From positions 9,920,001 to 9,984,000 of the forward strand of contig NZ_CP035758.1 of the NCBI RefSeq assembly GCF_004208415.1: a stretch of 64,000 nucleotides of DNA, written 5' to 3'. The stretch's first letter is position 1; every line of letters begins with the position of its first letter. The DNA is from Ktedonosporobacter rubrisoli (GTDB lineage Bacteria; Chloroflexota; Ktedonobacteria; Ktedonobacterales; Ktedonobacteraceae). The position numbers were made by a program, and so were the translations under genes. The notes beneath the pieces were generated by a model. It was not told where the DNA came from. It made no database searches and saw only the letters and a list, made by a program, of their open reading frames with translations. Positions 40,725-50,030 of the stretch are shown one piece after another.

Positions 40725-43694
40725 ATGACTCCCCAGGACCTCGTTTCAGCACTGCTACGCACAAATGAAGAGCAGGGAAAGCATCTGCTGCGGACGCATG
40801 TGCCAGCGTTCAGCAGCGTTGCTCTTGATCGGCTGGTATATCTCATCAAGAAGGAAGCAGATCGTTGCTGGACTAACGATGCTCCCCTCTCGTTTGTTCT
40901 GGCTGGCTATCTCTTGCTGGTCGGCGATCTTACCCAGAACAAATATTATCACGCCCTTGGCCTGATGGCGCGCGGCGATGCTTTGCGTCGTATGGACCGC
41001 GATCAGGAAGCGCTGCCTTTTTTTGATGCCGCCGGCGAAGAATTTTTTGCGGCGGGCGATGAGGTAGGATGGGCGCGTACCCGCATCGGACGTATCAATG
41101 CCTGCCTGAGCCTGAATCGTACGACTGAAGCTCTGCGCGACGCCTCGACTGCGCGCGAGATTTTTATGCGCCATGGGAAGTTATTGCGGGCCGGTCAGAT
41201 CGATGTCAATGCGGCGATCGTCAACTACGAGCTGGGGCAATATGATGCAGCCTTGCGCCTTTTCGATCGGGCAATTGAGACATATTTGCTGCACGGCGAG
41301 AAAGTTGATCTGCTGGTGGCGCGGGCGCGGGGCAATAAAGCTCTTACGCTGGCGGCCATGGGCAAGTTTCGCGAAGCCGTGGCTCTCCATCAATTGGCTT
41401 GCGCTACCTTTGCTCTGCATGGCGAGAGCCAGGAGATAGCTGTTGCGCGCGAAGAACTCAATATCGCGGATATATTTGCCGCCCAGGGACGCTATAGCCA
41501 GGCCTTGCAGCTCTATAACCGGAGTCGAGCCCTCTTTCAAAAACATGACATGGACTTTGCCGCTGCGGAAACTGCCCAGCAAATGTGCTTTTGCCTGATG
41601 CGTTTAAATCGCACGCGCGAGGCCAGCGAACTTGCTGCGGAGACTGCCCAATTTTTTCGGACCGTAAAGGGGCTGGGCCATAATGTGGCGCGCTCCCTTA
41701 TGCATCAGGCTACAGCGGCAACCCTGGAAGGAAAATTCGGGGATGCTGAAGCCATGCTAAAAGAAGCTAGCTCTTTGCTCCACGGTGGCGGCTTTGTCAA
41801 GCTGGCGGCTCTCGTGCATTTAAGACGGGCCGAGCTCTATTTTGCTGATCAGCAATATAAGGCTAGCTTGCGCGAGGCTGAGCACGCGGCTGACGCTTTT
41901 GCCGAGCAGGAAGACTTACCGCATCTGGCTTTTGCTACCCTGCTGCAGGCTTATCTTGCCGACGCAGAAGGCGATGTCTCAACCGCGCAATATCTTTGTG
42001 ATCAAGCGCTTGATATCGCTCAGGGACAGGGTTTACTTGACCTGAAATATCGATGTGATGATCTGCTCGGGCAATTGGCGGAAAAGCGGGGGGATATACA
42101 CAAGGCTGCTTATTACTATGATCGAGCTGTGCAGGGGATCGATGAGGTACAGAGCCGCCTGGTTATGGAAGAGCGCACAAGCTATCTTGAGGATAAAGGC
42201 GGTATCTATCAGCGGGCTGTAACCTTTGCCCTGAAGGGTGGAAACGATGATCAGGCCCTGGTTTACGTTGAGAAGGCCAAATCGCGCGTGCTTGGCGACT
42301 ATCTGCGCAATAATATCGACATCCGTTTGCGGGCTGGCGATAAGGCCGGTGAGGCCATTCTTGAGGATCTGGCAAAACTGCGTGAGGAGCAGGCCTGGTA
42401 TAGCTCGATTGTTTACGAGACCGAGAACGGGGCTAATCTTAGCAATACTGCAGTTATGCGTATGCGCGCAATTGGCCCGGCGCGTGCCAGGCAGGAGATG
42501 AAGCAGAGGGAGCGTCATATAGAGCGCCTGTTGGAGCAGATTCAATTGCGTTCGGCCGGCGATTTGGTGGCGCGCCCGCGCCGCAACTGGACAACAAGTA
42601 TTGTTGCGGCATTGTGGCCGAAGCTGCCTCCACGGGCCTTGATGCTTGAATATTATCTGGCTGGTCCGGATCTATATATCTTTCAGATTGCGCGTCAGGG
42701 CATAGATGTGCAGATTGTCAAGGGGGCTGTGCCCAATCTAGAGCGGCTTATGATGCTCTGGGGAACGAATCGGGATGTAACTGCGCAGGCCGCCGGGAGC
42801 CCGGAGCAGGTCCATATGCTTGCCAATCTGCAAGCAAATAGCCTGGGTTTGCTCCAGCGCCTTTACAACTTGCTGATTCGGCCCGTAGATGATCTATTGG
42901 CTGGCTGTGAACATGTCATCATTGTGCCCTACGGGATGCTCCATTATTTACCTTTTCATTGCCTCTTTGATGGAGAGCGCTTTGTCGTCGAACGCTTGAA
43001 TGTCTCCTATCTGCCGGCTTCAGCACTTGGCGATATCTGCCGCAAGCGTGGCCAACGTACCCAGGTAAAGGCAGCACGTTTGTCGGATGCGCTGGTGCTG
43101 GGCCATGCCGATGGTGGGCGCCTGGCTTTTGCTGAGCACGAAGCTGAGGTGGTTGCGCAGTTATTAGGTACACGCTGTATGCTCAATAAAGAGGCGACTA
43201 CCGCGCTCTTGTGGGAGGCCGGCCCGCGCAGCCCTCTTGTGCATATTGCCGCCCATGGCCTTTTCCGCCTTGATGCACCCAATTTTTCTCACATCAGACT
43301 AGCCGATCGACAACTCAGCGCGATAGAAGTCTTCAATCTTGACCTTTCGGCATGCTCCCTCCTTACCTTGAGTGCCTGTGAGACGGGGCGTGCAGTCATC
43401 GGAGGAATAGACGAAGTAATTGGCTTGGGCCGCGGGTTTTTCTATGCTGGCGCCGCTTCTTTGTTGCCGACGCTTTGGAAGGTCGACGATGCCAGTAGCG
43501 CGGAACTTATGGAGATGTTCTATAGGGAACTGCTGAGCGGGGCGAGCAAGGCGGCGGCACTGGCCAGTGCGCAGCGCGCTTTTATTGCTCGCGCGCGTAA
43601 CTCTGCTCAAGCGTATCGGACCCATCCCTACTTTTGGGCCGCCTTTCAGCTTATTGGTGACTCCGGACCGCTCATAAAAGGTGAGGCCCACTAG
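40725..43694 (+). CDS. TPR-CHAT caspase-like protease
   Basis: This is a 989-residue soluble protein. About residues 75-490 consist of tetratricopeptide-like helical repeats (for example YELGQYDAALRLFDRAIETY and QGRYSQALQLYNRSRALF), suited to protein or peptide recognition. A helical linker leads to the C-terminal CHAT domain (about 640-985). Its catalytic pair is H844 in HIAAHGLF and C885 in LLTLSACETG; the entry YGMLHYLPFHCLFD and exit THPYFWAAFQLIGD motifs are typical. CHAT is the caspase-fold domain of separase relatives and of the TPR-CHAT partner in type III-E CRISPR. No CRISPR is present here. Being the last gene of a sigma/zinc-finger cassette suggests that it cleaves a cassette partner or a cellular target when its TPR part senses a signal. 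Confidence 0.9.
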   Translation: MTPQDLVSALLRTNEEQGKHLLRTHVPAFSSVALDRLVYLIKKEADRCWTNDAPLSFVLAGYLLLVGDLTQNKYYHALGLMARGDALRRMDRDQEALPFFDAAGEEFFAAGDEVGWARTRIGRINACLSLNRTTEALRDASTAREIFMRHGKLLRAGQIDVNAAIVNYELGQYDAALRLFDRAIETYLLHGEKVDLLVARARGNKALTLAAMGKFREAVALHQLACATFALHGESQEIAVAREELNIADIFAAQGRYSQALQLYNRSRALFQKHDMDFAAAETAQQMCFCLMRLNRTREASELAAETAQFFRTVKGLGHNVARSLMHQATAATLEGKFGDAEAMLKEASSLLHGGGFVKLAALVHLRRAELYFADQQYKASLREAEHAADAFAEQEDLPHLAFATLLQAYLADAEGDVSTAQYLCDQALDIAQGQGLLDLKYRCDDLLGQLAEKRGDIHKAAYYYDRAVQGIDEVQSRLVMEERTSYLEDKGGIYQRAVTFALKGGNDDQALVYVEKAKSRVLGDYLRNNIDIRLRAGDKAGEAILEDLAKLREEQAWYSSIVYETENGANLSNTAVMRMRAIGPARARQEMKQRERHIERLLEQIQLRSAGDLVARPRRNWTTSIVAALWPKLPPRALMLEYYLAGPDLYIFQIARQGIDVQIVKGAVPNLERLMMLWGTNRDVTAQAAGSPEQVHMLANLQANSLGLLQRLYNLLIRPVDDLLAGCEHVIIVPYGMLHYLPFHCLFDGERFVVERLNVSYLPASALGDICRKRGQRTQVKAARLSDALVLGHADGGRLAFAEHEAEVVAQLLGTRCMLNKEATTALLWEAGPRSPLVHIAAHGLFRLDAPNFSHIRLADRQLSAIEVFNLDLSACSLLTLSACETGRAVIGGIDEVIGLGRGFFYAGAASLLPTLWKVDDASSAELMEMFYRELLSGASKAAALASAQRAFIARARNSAQAYRTHPYFWAAFQLIGDSGPLIKGEAH

Positions 43695-43759
43695 ACGAAG
43701 AACGGGGCCTGGGCGGGCTTGTGAGCGTGGCAGCTATTCCTTAATCCCTTCTGGTCTGT

Positions 43760-43765
43760 TATAGT
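43760..43765 (+). promoter_or_regulatory. Possible -10 box of hutF
   Basis: TATAGT at 43760-43765, with a poor -35 (TTCCTT at 43737-43742). If used, it rules out the GTG 43766 start of hutF. Confidence 0.35.
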
Positions 43766-43825
43766 GTGAAGAGAAATAGAACAAACACGGAGCTGTACGC
43801 CAGTGCAGCAGATGAGGTACATGTG

Positions 43826-45142
43826 ATGCAGCAACTTGCCCCGGATTATATCTACACGCCGCAAGGATTACAGGCAAATATGGTCGTCTCGATTTCGGAT
43901 GAGGGCTATATAGTTTCGGTTACACGGCGCGATGCGCTTAGCGAAGAGCAAGCCCAGCAATCTATCGATGCGCTAACAGGTGTAGCCCTTTTGCCTGGCT
44001 TTGTCAATGTCCATAGTCATGTATTTCAGCGCACTTTACGAGGCCATACCCATCGCCCACTCTCCCAGAAGGATACATTCTGGACATGGCGCAATGCTAT
44101 GTATGCTGCGGCCCAGCAGTTAACGCCTGACCAACTGTATGAGACTGCATTGAGCACGTATCGCGAGATGCTCGCGGCTGGCTATACGAGCGTTGGCGAG
44201 TTTCACTACGTTCATCATCAGCCAGGCGGACAGCCATATGAACATCCTAACGCGATGTCCGAAGCTATTTTGCGGGCTGGGCAGGATGCCGGTATCCATG
44301 TTGTACTCCTGATGACGGCCTACGCCCAGGCCGGCTTTAACCGTCCTCCAGAGGAGGCTCAGCGCCGCTTCTGTGATAGCTCAGTAGAGGCTTTTCTCGC
44401 GCGTGTAGAGGCTCTACGCTCTACTGGAGCGCTTGTGGGCATCGCTCCTCATTCTGTGCGTGCTGTACCAGAGCTCTGGTTTCAGGCCATCACCGATTAT
44501 TGCCGCTTGCATCATCTCCCTCTCCATGTCCATGCAGATGAGCAGCGCGCGGAAATTGAGCAGTGTAAGGCCGCGTATGGCTGTACGCCTATAGAGTTCT
44601 TAGCGCGTTGTGGAACCTTGGGACCCATGACGACAATTGTGCATGCAACGCACGCCAACGAACAAGAGCTGGCATTACTTGCCCAGTTTGGCTGCACGGT
44701 ATGTGTCTGCCCTACAACTGAGGGTGACCTTGGCGATGGGATTGCGCCTTATGCTGAGCTGGTTGCTGCGCATATCCCCCTTGCTATCGGCTCGGATAGC
44801 AATACGCGCCTTGATCCTCTTGAGGAATTGCGCTGGGCTGAATATTCGGCACGGATGCGCTATCAGCGCCGGCGCGTGCTAATTGCTGACGAAATGGGAG
44901 CCCCAGGGCCGCTGTTGCTTGACTATGGGACCAGTCGGGGCGCGGCAGCCTTAGGATTGCAGGCAGGAGTCATCGCGCCTGGCATGCTGGCTGATTTTGT
45001 CGCTATTGATCTTCGTCATCCGATGTTGGCAGGCTGGAGCGAGCAGGATTTGCTAGATGTTCTCTTCTTTGGCGCATCGCCCGCCGTGATTGAACAGGTA
45101 TGGGTGCAGGGGCGCAAGGTTGTCTATAGAAAGTCTCATTAG
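43826..45142 (+). CDS. hutF: Formimidoylglutamate deiminase
   Basis: HutF converts N-formimino-L-glutamate to N-formyl-L-glutamate and ammonia in the five-step histidine degradation pathway. The 438-residue amidohydrolase shows the metal-binding VNVHSHVFQRTLRGH. Substrate-site phrases GEFHYVHHQPGG and HVHADEQRAEIEQC follow, then VHATHANEQE, CPTTEGDLGDG and the catalytic Asp in GSDSNTRLDPLEELR. These are specific to HutF rather than to cytosine or guanine deaminases. The frame is open from GTG 43766, but ATG 43826, preceded by GAGGT, fits better with the putative -10 box. No other hut gene is in the window. Confidence 0.92.
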   Translation: MQQLAPDYIYTPQGLQANMVVSISDEGYIVSVTRRDALSEEQAQQSIDALTGVALLPGFVNVHSHVFQRTLRGHTHRPLSQKDTFWTWRNAMYAAAQQLTPDQLYETALSTYREMLAAGYTSVGEFHYVHHQPGGQPYEHPNAMSEAILRAGQDAGIHVVLLMTAYAQAGFNRPPEEAQRRFCDSSVEAFLARVEALRSTGALVGIAPHSVRAVPELWFQAITDYCRLHHLPLHVHADEQRAEIEQCKAAYGCTPIEFLARCGTLGPMTTIVHATHANEQELALLAQFGCTVCVCPTTEGDLGDGIAPYAELVAAHIPLAIGSDSNTRLDPLEELRWAEYSARMRYQRRRVLIADEMGAPGPLLLDYGTSRGAAALGLQAGVIAPGMLADFVAIDLRHPMLAGWSEQDLLDVLFFGASPAVIEQVWVQGRKVVYRKSH

Positions 45143-45234
45143 CTTCGCCAATATTTGCAGAGCATGCCGAGATCAACAAAACTGTCGAGAGCGTAGGTCA
45201 GCGGGGTAGTGCACAGATATAGGCGGGGCCGAGA

Positions 45235-45252
45235 GTTAGAGCTCCCGGTCCC
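45235..45252. terminator. Imperfect hairpin between hutF and the tricorn gene
   Basis: A G/C-rich imperfect stem (GGGGCCGAGAG with CTCCCGGTCCC, one mismatch and one wobble) lies between the converging genes. It is weak support for a shared transcript end. Confidence 0.35.
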
Positions 45253-45286
45253 ACTTTGTTGCTTTTCTTGATAAGGAATGCTGGCT

Positions 45287-48200
45287 TTAAGAAATCTCCG
45301 GCTCTAAAGGAAGCTCTAGCTGCTCCAGGTAGGCCAGACGAGTGCGCCGCGGTCTCTCGCCTGGTTCTGGTTTCAAAGGTGGAGCTTCCTCAAGCAGGCG
45401 TAGAGCCTCCTGGACCGCGCGCTCTAATTGTGGGTCTGCATTGCGCTGATAATCCTGCGGCGCGATATCAACCTCGATATCTGGATCGGTCCCATAGTTT
45501 TCTATCTCCCAGCCTACATCCTTGAACCAGTAAGCAAACTCCGGCTGCGTGGTGCTGGTTCCATCGACTAACCGATGGCGTGGGATAATCCCGATGACGC
45601 CGCCCCAGGTGCGCTTCCCAATGAGGGGCCCTAATTTCATAAGCTTGAAGCAATGGCTGAAGATATCCCCATCGGAGCCTGCATGCTCGTTGGTAAGCGC
45701 GACCATGGGTCCCTGTGGCGCTTCGCGTTGATAGGGAGTTGGTTGGCCCCAGCGCGAAAAGGTGTAACCGAGGCGGCGACGCGCCAGCTTTTCTAACAAT
45801 AGCCCCGAAACGTTTCCTCCCCCATTCCAGCGTACATCAATAACGAGGGCTGGATAATCGTATTCGCTAAGATAGCTGCGGTGAAACTCAGCATAGCCCC
45901 TTGCTTGCATATCGGGAATATGTATGTAGCCTATTTTGCCCTGTGATTGAGCGTGCACAAAGCGCCGGTTCTGTTCGACCCAATCGCGATAGCGGGCCGC
46001 ATTCTCCTGCGTAATCGAGAGCGTAGCGCTAGTGATGACGCGTGTCTCTTGTGTGCCGGCCTCCTCGATAGTAAGTTGCACCTCGTTGCCGGCCTGGTTG
46101 ACCAGGAGCTCCTGAGGGCCGCGCTGAGGGCTCAGGCGTTGACCGTTAATTGCCAGGACCGCATCGCCTACCGAGACTTGCAGGCCTGGGGCCATGAGTG
46201 GCGAGGTCTCTTCTTTATTGGAGGGATCACCGTACACGATGCGACCGATACGATAGCGCTGTGCCGCCGCATCATAGGTCCAATCGACGCCAAGAAAGCC
46301 CTGGCGATAGTAACGGCTGATATAATACTCTCCGCCATATTCATAGGCGTGCGAGGTACCGAGCTCACCTTGCAGTTCATGGAGCAAATCAGAGAGCTCT
46401 GAGCGGGAGCCAACGCGCTCAAGCAGCGGCGCATACTGTGCGTACACGGCGTCCCAATCAATCCCGGACATATCGGCATCCCAGAATTGCTCACGCTGGA
46501 GCCGCCAGGCCTCGGCAAACATTTGCTTCCATTCCGCTGACGGCTGGACAGAGACTTTTATACGACCCAGGTCAAGCCAGCCAGTATCGCGGCCGGCATG
46601 ATCGTTATTCTCGGATCTTTGGACTTTCTCGCCGGCTTTGGCGATCCGAAAACGCTGGCGTGTGCGATATAGAAGTGTTTTCGCATCGCGCGAAAGGCGA
46701 AAATCGCTAACGTTCTCAATAAGACGTTCGTTCTTCTGCGTCTCAAGATCAAAACTCTCGATCCAGCCCTTGTCGCGCGTCTCGTTAGAGAGCGTAGCTT
46801 GCAGCGGAAAAGCCAGCAGGAGCACCTTGCCGCGTATGCCGCAGATAGCGCGGTAGCGGCCCTCACCGATTGGGAATGGGATGGCTCGGGCGGTGATACC
46901 CTCAAGATCAATAGTCAGCGGGCGCGGCTTTTTCCCTTCATCGCCCTTCTCTTCCTTTTCGCCATTGCTCTTGTTGCCATTCTCGCTTGCCTCTCCCTCG
47001 GCGTTGCGCTTTCTGCCGGAGGCCTCTTTATCTGACAAGAGCTTTGATTCGGGAGTAAAAGGGGAGCGCAAGTCTTTGCGCAAGGTGATGGCATAGGGCT
47101 GGATGCCGCGCGGAAAGCTGAATTCGAACTGCAAGGAATCGCGCACGGGATTAAAAGCGCGGTAGCCTAAAAAGTAGAGATATTTCCCATCGGGATCAAA
47201 GGATGGCGAGATATCTTGTAAAACTGGCTCGGTCGCGAAGTACGTTTCGCCGCTCTCCATATACCCTAGCTTGATTGCGCGCTTCTGGCTAGTGGAAGCG
47301 AAGCTATAGGCCAACCAGCGTCCATCGGGTGACCAGGCCAGGTCTTCAATGAGCCCGTACTCACTATGATCGAGGACTGCCGCTTGTTCGGACCTCACAT
47401 CGACGATAAGTAGCTCGTTGCGGTGATTGGCTACAGCCACAAGCCCATCTGCCGGTGAGACGGCTAGCTCAACAACACGGCCAAGCTCAATATCGGCAAG
47501 CTGCTTTGCTTCGCCGGCTTCCTCTGGATCGAAAATTACCAATGCTTCTCGGCCAGGTGCGTCGCAGATAGCCACCAACCGTTTTTCATCGTAGAGCCAC
47601 TGTAGGAAGCGGTAACGCACACCATCGGGCTCGCCGTATTGTAAGACGGCTCCCTCCCAGTTGCTCATTGTGAAGGCTTTGCCACGCGTCGTGAGCGCCA
47701 GGGCATAGCCCTGTGGATGGAGCTCAAACGTATCAAGGTACGAAGTGGCCGAGACAAACTTGCGGCTGAGTTGGGCGCGCTGGCTGGGCAGGGTTATATC
47801 AACGCGCTGTACCGTATCGGCATAGGGATCAAACAGATAGAGATCGGCGGCAGCCTGGAAGACTAATCTGTGCCCGTCTGTGGAGAGGTGGCGTGCATAA
47901 AAATCCTGCTGCTGTGTATGGCGGCGGAGATCAGTCCCAAGTGGAGTGCAGGAATAGACATTACCCACTCCCTCATGGTCGGAAAGGAAATAGATCCTAT
48001 CTCCAACCCAGCATGGATCGACAATATTTCCGCGCAATTGTAGGAGCCGCACGAAGTTTCCATCACCACGCGTATCGCACCAGAGATGACCTACAGTGCC
48101 ACCCCTATAGCGCTTCCAGTATGCAGGCTCTTCGCTATTGCGCCCGAGGACGATTCCGCCTTGCGGCCCATAGGAGATGGCGTTAGCCATGCCGAAGGGG

Positions 48201-48592
48201 AGCTGCTGGGGCTGGCCGCCTTGTGGACTTATCGCATAGATAACTTTGTAGCCAGTAGTGAATTGTCCAGCGCTGCTGGCATAGAGGATATGCTCTCCAG
48301 ACGGAGACCAGCCGGCTACCCGGCAGCTTGAGGTGCTCTGGAAGGTTAAACGTTGCGCGGGACCGCCAGGTGCAGGCATTATATAAACCTCACTTGGGCC
48401 TTCTTCGCGTCCAACAAAGGCAAGCAATTGACCATTGGGCGCGAAGCGGGGATAGCTGATTCTACCTGTACCGGCTGTAAGACGCTCCGCACGTCCACCA
48501 CTGCTTGATACAAGCCAGAGATCATCTTCAGAAACAAATACAATCCTGTCCTGGAAAATGGTAGGGAACCGCACGTATCCCTGAGATGGCAT
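45287..48592 (-). CDS. Tricorn-type protease (S41 family)
   Basis: This 1101-residue protein has the full tricorn layout. A six-bladed and a seven-bladed beta-propeller (about residues 1-670) are seen as repeated 'SPDGRWLAYS'-like blades. A helical C1 domain, a PDZ domain (VSVGDAVLAINGQRL) and a C2 peptidase domain follow. The catalytic set known from Thermoplasma tricorn can be placed: Ser-His in GTSHAYEYGG near 745, the nucleophile Ser in EHAGSDGDIF near 972, and Glu in WEIENYGTDPDIEV near 1030. A Glu/Lys/Gly-rich insert (about 525-555) is unusual. There is no signal peptide, so it is cytosolic and would trim oligopeptides after proteasome or Lon-like digestion. AAGGAGG precedes the ATG. 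Confidence 0.93.
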   Translation of the reverse strand: MPSQGYVRFPTIFQDRIVFVSEDDLWLVSSSGGRAERLTAGTGRISYPRFAPNGQLLAFVGREEGPSEVYIMPAPGGPAQRLTFQSTSSCRVAGWSPSGEHILYASSAGQFTTGYKVIYAISPQGGQPQQLPFGMANAISYGPQGGIVLGRNSEEPAYWKRYRGGTVGHLWCDTRGDGNFVRLLQLRGNIVDPCWVGDRIYFLSDHEGVGNVYSCTPLGTDLRRHTQQQDFYARHLSTDGHRLVFQAAADLYLFDPYADTVQRVDITLPSQRAQLSRKFVSATSYLDTFELHPQGYALALTTRGKAFTMSNWEGAVLQYGEPDGVRYRFLQWLYDEKRLVAICDAPGREALVIFDPEEAGEAKQLADIELGRVVELAVSPADGLVAVANHRNELLIVDVRSEQAAVLDHSEYGLIEDLAWSPDGRWLAYSFASTSQKRAIKLGYMESGETYFATEPVLQDISPSFDPDGKYLYFLGYRAFNPVRDSLQFEFSFPRGIQPYAITLRKDLRSPFTPESKLLSDKEASGRKRNAEGEASENGNKSNGEKEEKGDEGKKPRPLTIDLEGITARAIPFPIGEGRYRAICGIRGKVLLLAFPLQATLSNETRDKGWIESFDLETQKNERLIENVSDFRLSRDAKTLLYRTRQRFRIAKAGEKVQRSENNDHAGRDTGWLDLGRIKVSVQPSAEWKQMFAEAWRLQREQFWDADMSGIDWDAVYAQYAPLLERVGSRSELSDLLHELQGELGTSHAYEYGGEYYISRYYRQGFLGVDWTYDAAAQRYRIGRIVYGDPSNKEETSPLMAPGLQVSVGDAVLAINGQRLSPQRGPQELLVNQAGNEVQLTIEEAGTQETRVITSATLSITQENAARYRDWVEQNRRFVHAQSQGKIGYIHIPDMQARGYAEFHRSYLSEYDYPALVIDVRWNGGGNVSGLLLEKLARRRLGYTFSRWGQPTPYQREAPQGPMVALTNEHAGSDGDIFSHCFKLMKLGPLIGKRTWGGVIGIIPRHRLVDGTSTTQPEFAYWFKDVGWEIENYGTDPDIEVDIAPQDYQRNADPQLERAVQEALRLLEEAPPLKPEPGERPRRTRLAYLEQLELPLEPEIS

Positions 48593-48827
48593 GCTGCCTC
48601 CTTCTATGTATGAGGACCTGTAGTATATATTTATTGACTATACCTGCTCGTGCCAGAACACAGAGTAGGTAGATATACTTGTAGGAGAGGATATACAGTG
48701 TATGTCGTATCAGGTTGTCTGATACTGTTCTTCATTATTGGATGCTATTGTAGCACAACTCTATATAAGTGTCGAGAGCAGTAAGGGTAGGAAAGAGTAA
48801 CAGCAATCAAGGTATACACAAGCGGTA
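48593..48827. other. Divergent intergenic region between tricorn and FKBP genes
   Basis: The stretch is AT-rich and no gene is visible. No promoter with both boxes at proper spacing was found for the tricorn gene. Confidence 0.35.
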
Positions 48828-48891
48828 ATTCTGGCAGAAAAATTCAAGAAATCCTTAACCCCTTGCCAGAATAGAAAAATGATGGTAACCT
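48828..48891 (+). promoter_or_regulatory. Inverted repeat overlapping a weak promoter of the FKBP gene
   Basis: ATTCTGGCA (48828-48836) and TGCCAGAAT (48864-48872) are perfect inverted copies 27 bases apart. The second overlaps TTGCCA, a possible -35 box with TAACCT 17 bases further (48886-48891). Confidence 0.4.
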
Positions 48892-48936
48892 CAACCTGCT
48901 ATCATTCCACTCTACACCAGAGGAGAATTTCTATCC

Positions 48937-49713
48937 ATGCCACCACAGACGCTAAAGGATCAGAATAATTCGATGTCAAAGCATAGTAATCGGCCTGGGC
49001 AGCGCCAGAAAGAGCGCCTGTTACGCCAGGAGCGCCGTTTACGTAGACAGCGTATCATCACTGCCACTGTTGCTCTGGTTATTGTAGTCGCGCTGGCTGG
49101 AATTGGCTTCTGGCAGTATGAGCAATATACTGCCAGACAGCAGGCTGCCGCCGATAAAGTTAAGAATCAGCATGCGACCGCAACTGCCATCGTCGAAGGA
49201 ACCACGACGGCAGCCGCTAATGCCAGCGCTAGCGTGGTTGCCAACGCCACGGCAACTGTTGGCGCGCAGGCCTCCGCAACTGCTATCTCAAAGGCAATGT
49301 CCACTGTTACTGCAGGTTCTCCCATACCTTCTGCCGGCCCTGCCACTCCTCCTACAGTGACTGGTACACCCAAAGCCCTGGCTGATGGCTTGAAGTATAT
49401 TGATGTTAAAGAGGGACAAGGACCCGAGGCTAAAGCTGGCAGCTCCGTTACCGTGCAATATACAGGCTGGTTTGCTAGCAACGGGCAGAAGTTTGATAGC
49501 AGCTATGATCATGGCGGGCAGCCTTTCACTGTGGCGCCTTTAGGGCAAGCGCAGGTGATTAAAGGCTGGAATGAGGGTCTGGTAGGGATGAAGGCTGGCG
49601 GCACAAGACGCCTCTTTATCCCGGCCGCACTGGCTTATGGTTCCCAACCCCCACAGGGCATACCACCCAATGCTGATCTGATTTTCGATGTGACAGCCCT
49701 CATTGTTCAATAA
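48937..49713 (+). CDS. Membrane-anchored FKBP-type peptidyl-prolyl isomerase
   Basis: This is a 258-residue protein. A basic cytoplasmic N-terminus (about 45 residues with RQKERLLRQERRLRRQR) leads to one transmembrane helix (IITATVALVIVVALAGIGFW). An Ala/Thr-rich flexible stalk of about 80 residues follows, then a complete FKBP domain (about 150-258) with VTVQYTGWFASNGQKFDSSY, QVIKGWNEGLVGMKAGGTRR and LAYGSQ. The domain would face the cell exterior and speed proline isomerisation during folding of exported proteins. AGAGGAGA lies 11 bases before ATG 48937. Its own terminator follows. Confidence 0.92.
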   Translation: MPPQTLKDQNNSMSKHSNRPGQRQKERLLRQERRLRRQRIITATVALVIVVALAGIGFWQYEQYTARQQAAADKVKNQHATATAIVEGTTTAAANASASVVANATATVGAQASATAISKAMSTVTAGSPIPSAGPATPPTVTGTPKALADGLKYIDVKEGQGPEAKAGSSVTVQYTGWFASNGQKFDSSYDHGGQPFTVAPLGQAQVIKGWNEGLVGMKAGGTRRLFIPAALAYGSQPPQGIPPNADLIFDVTALIVQ

Positions 49714-49731
49714 AGTTTTGGGATAATCAGA

Positions 49732-49770
49732 GTCCCGCCAGACCTCAGCAGGGGTTGGCGGGACCTCTTC
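49732..49770 (+). terminator. Terminator after the FKBP gene
   Basis: GTCCCGCCA (49732-49740) and TGGCGGGAC (49756-49764) form a perfect 9-bp stem, followed by CTCTTC. The T-run is short. Confidence 0.6.
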
Positions 49771-49818
49771 ATTCTGCCCGTAAGCCTTGCCCTTCCCCTA
49801 ATTTCTAGCCGATTGCCC

Positions 49819-49847
49819 TTGACTTTTGTTAAATCTGAAGGTATACT
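49819..49847 (+). promoter_or_regulatory. Promoter of the pyrimidine operon
   Basis: TTGACT (49819-49824) and TATACT (49842-49847) have a 17-base spacer. Transcription is expected from about 49854, giving a leader of roughly 295-365 bases before pyrB. Confidence 0.75.
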
Positions 49848-49907
49848 CTTAACAATTTGAAATGCGTTCCCGACAAATTCACAAAACGGAAAAGGCACGG
49901 CATCCTC

Positions 49908-50030
49908 ATGGCATCAACTTACTGGATACAGACGTTAAACAGAATAATGCAGAAGAAGTTTCGTCTCATCCATAGGCAGGATGGTCCCGGTGCTTTTTTA
50001 AAAGATTATATTTTTTCCTCACCCCGTTGA
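49908..50030 (+). CDS. Predicted pyr operon leader peptide (PyrL-like)
   Basis: This 40-codon ORF lies between the pyr promoter and pyrB and was found by reading the leader directly. It starts at ATG 49908, with a purine-rich GGAAAAGG about 11 bases upstream. It ends at TGA 50028-50030. The stop codon lies in the loop of the strong terminator hairpin (arms 50017-50025 and 50035-50043). The last third of the ORF contains two T6 runs (49994-49999 and 50011-50016), so transcription of that stretch depends on UTP supply. In E. coli pyrBI a 44-residue leader peptide (PyrL) read through the attenuator has the same geometry. The peptide sequence is not related to PyrL, and none is expected to be needed: only translation matters. 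Prediction from sequence, untested. Confidence 0.6.
   Translation: MASTYWIQTLNRIMQKKFRLIHRQDGPGAFLKDYIFSSPR

Noticed and set aside
40725..43694. Type III-E CRISPR (gRAMP/Craspase) association of the TPR-CHAT protein
   Set aside because: No CRISPR repeats and no gRAMP or other Cas gene occur anywhere in the window.
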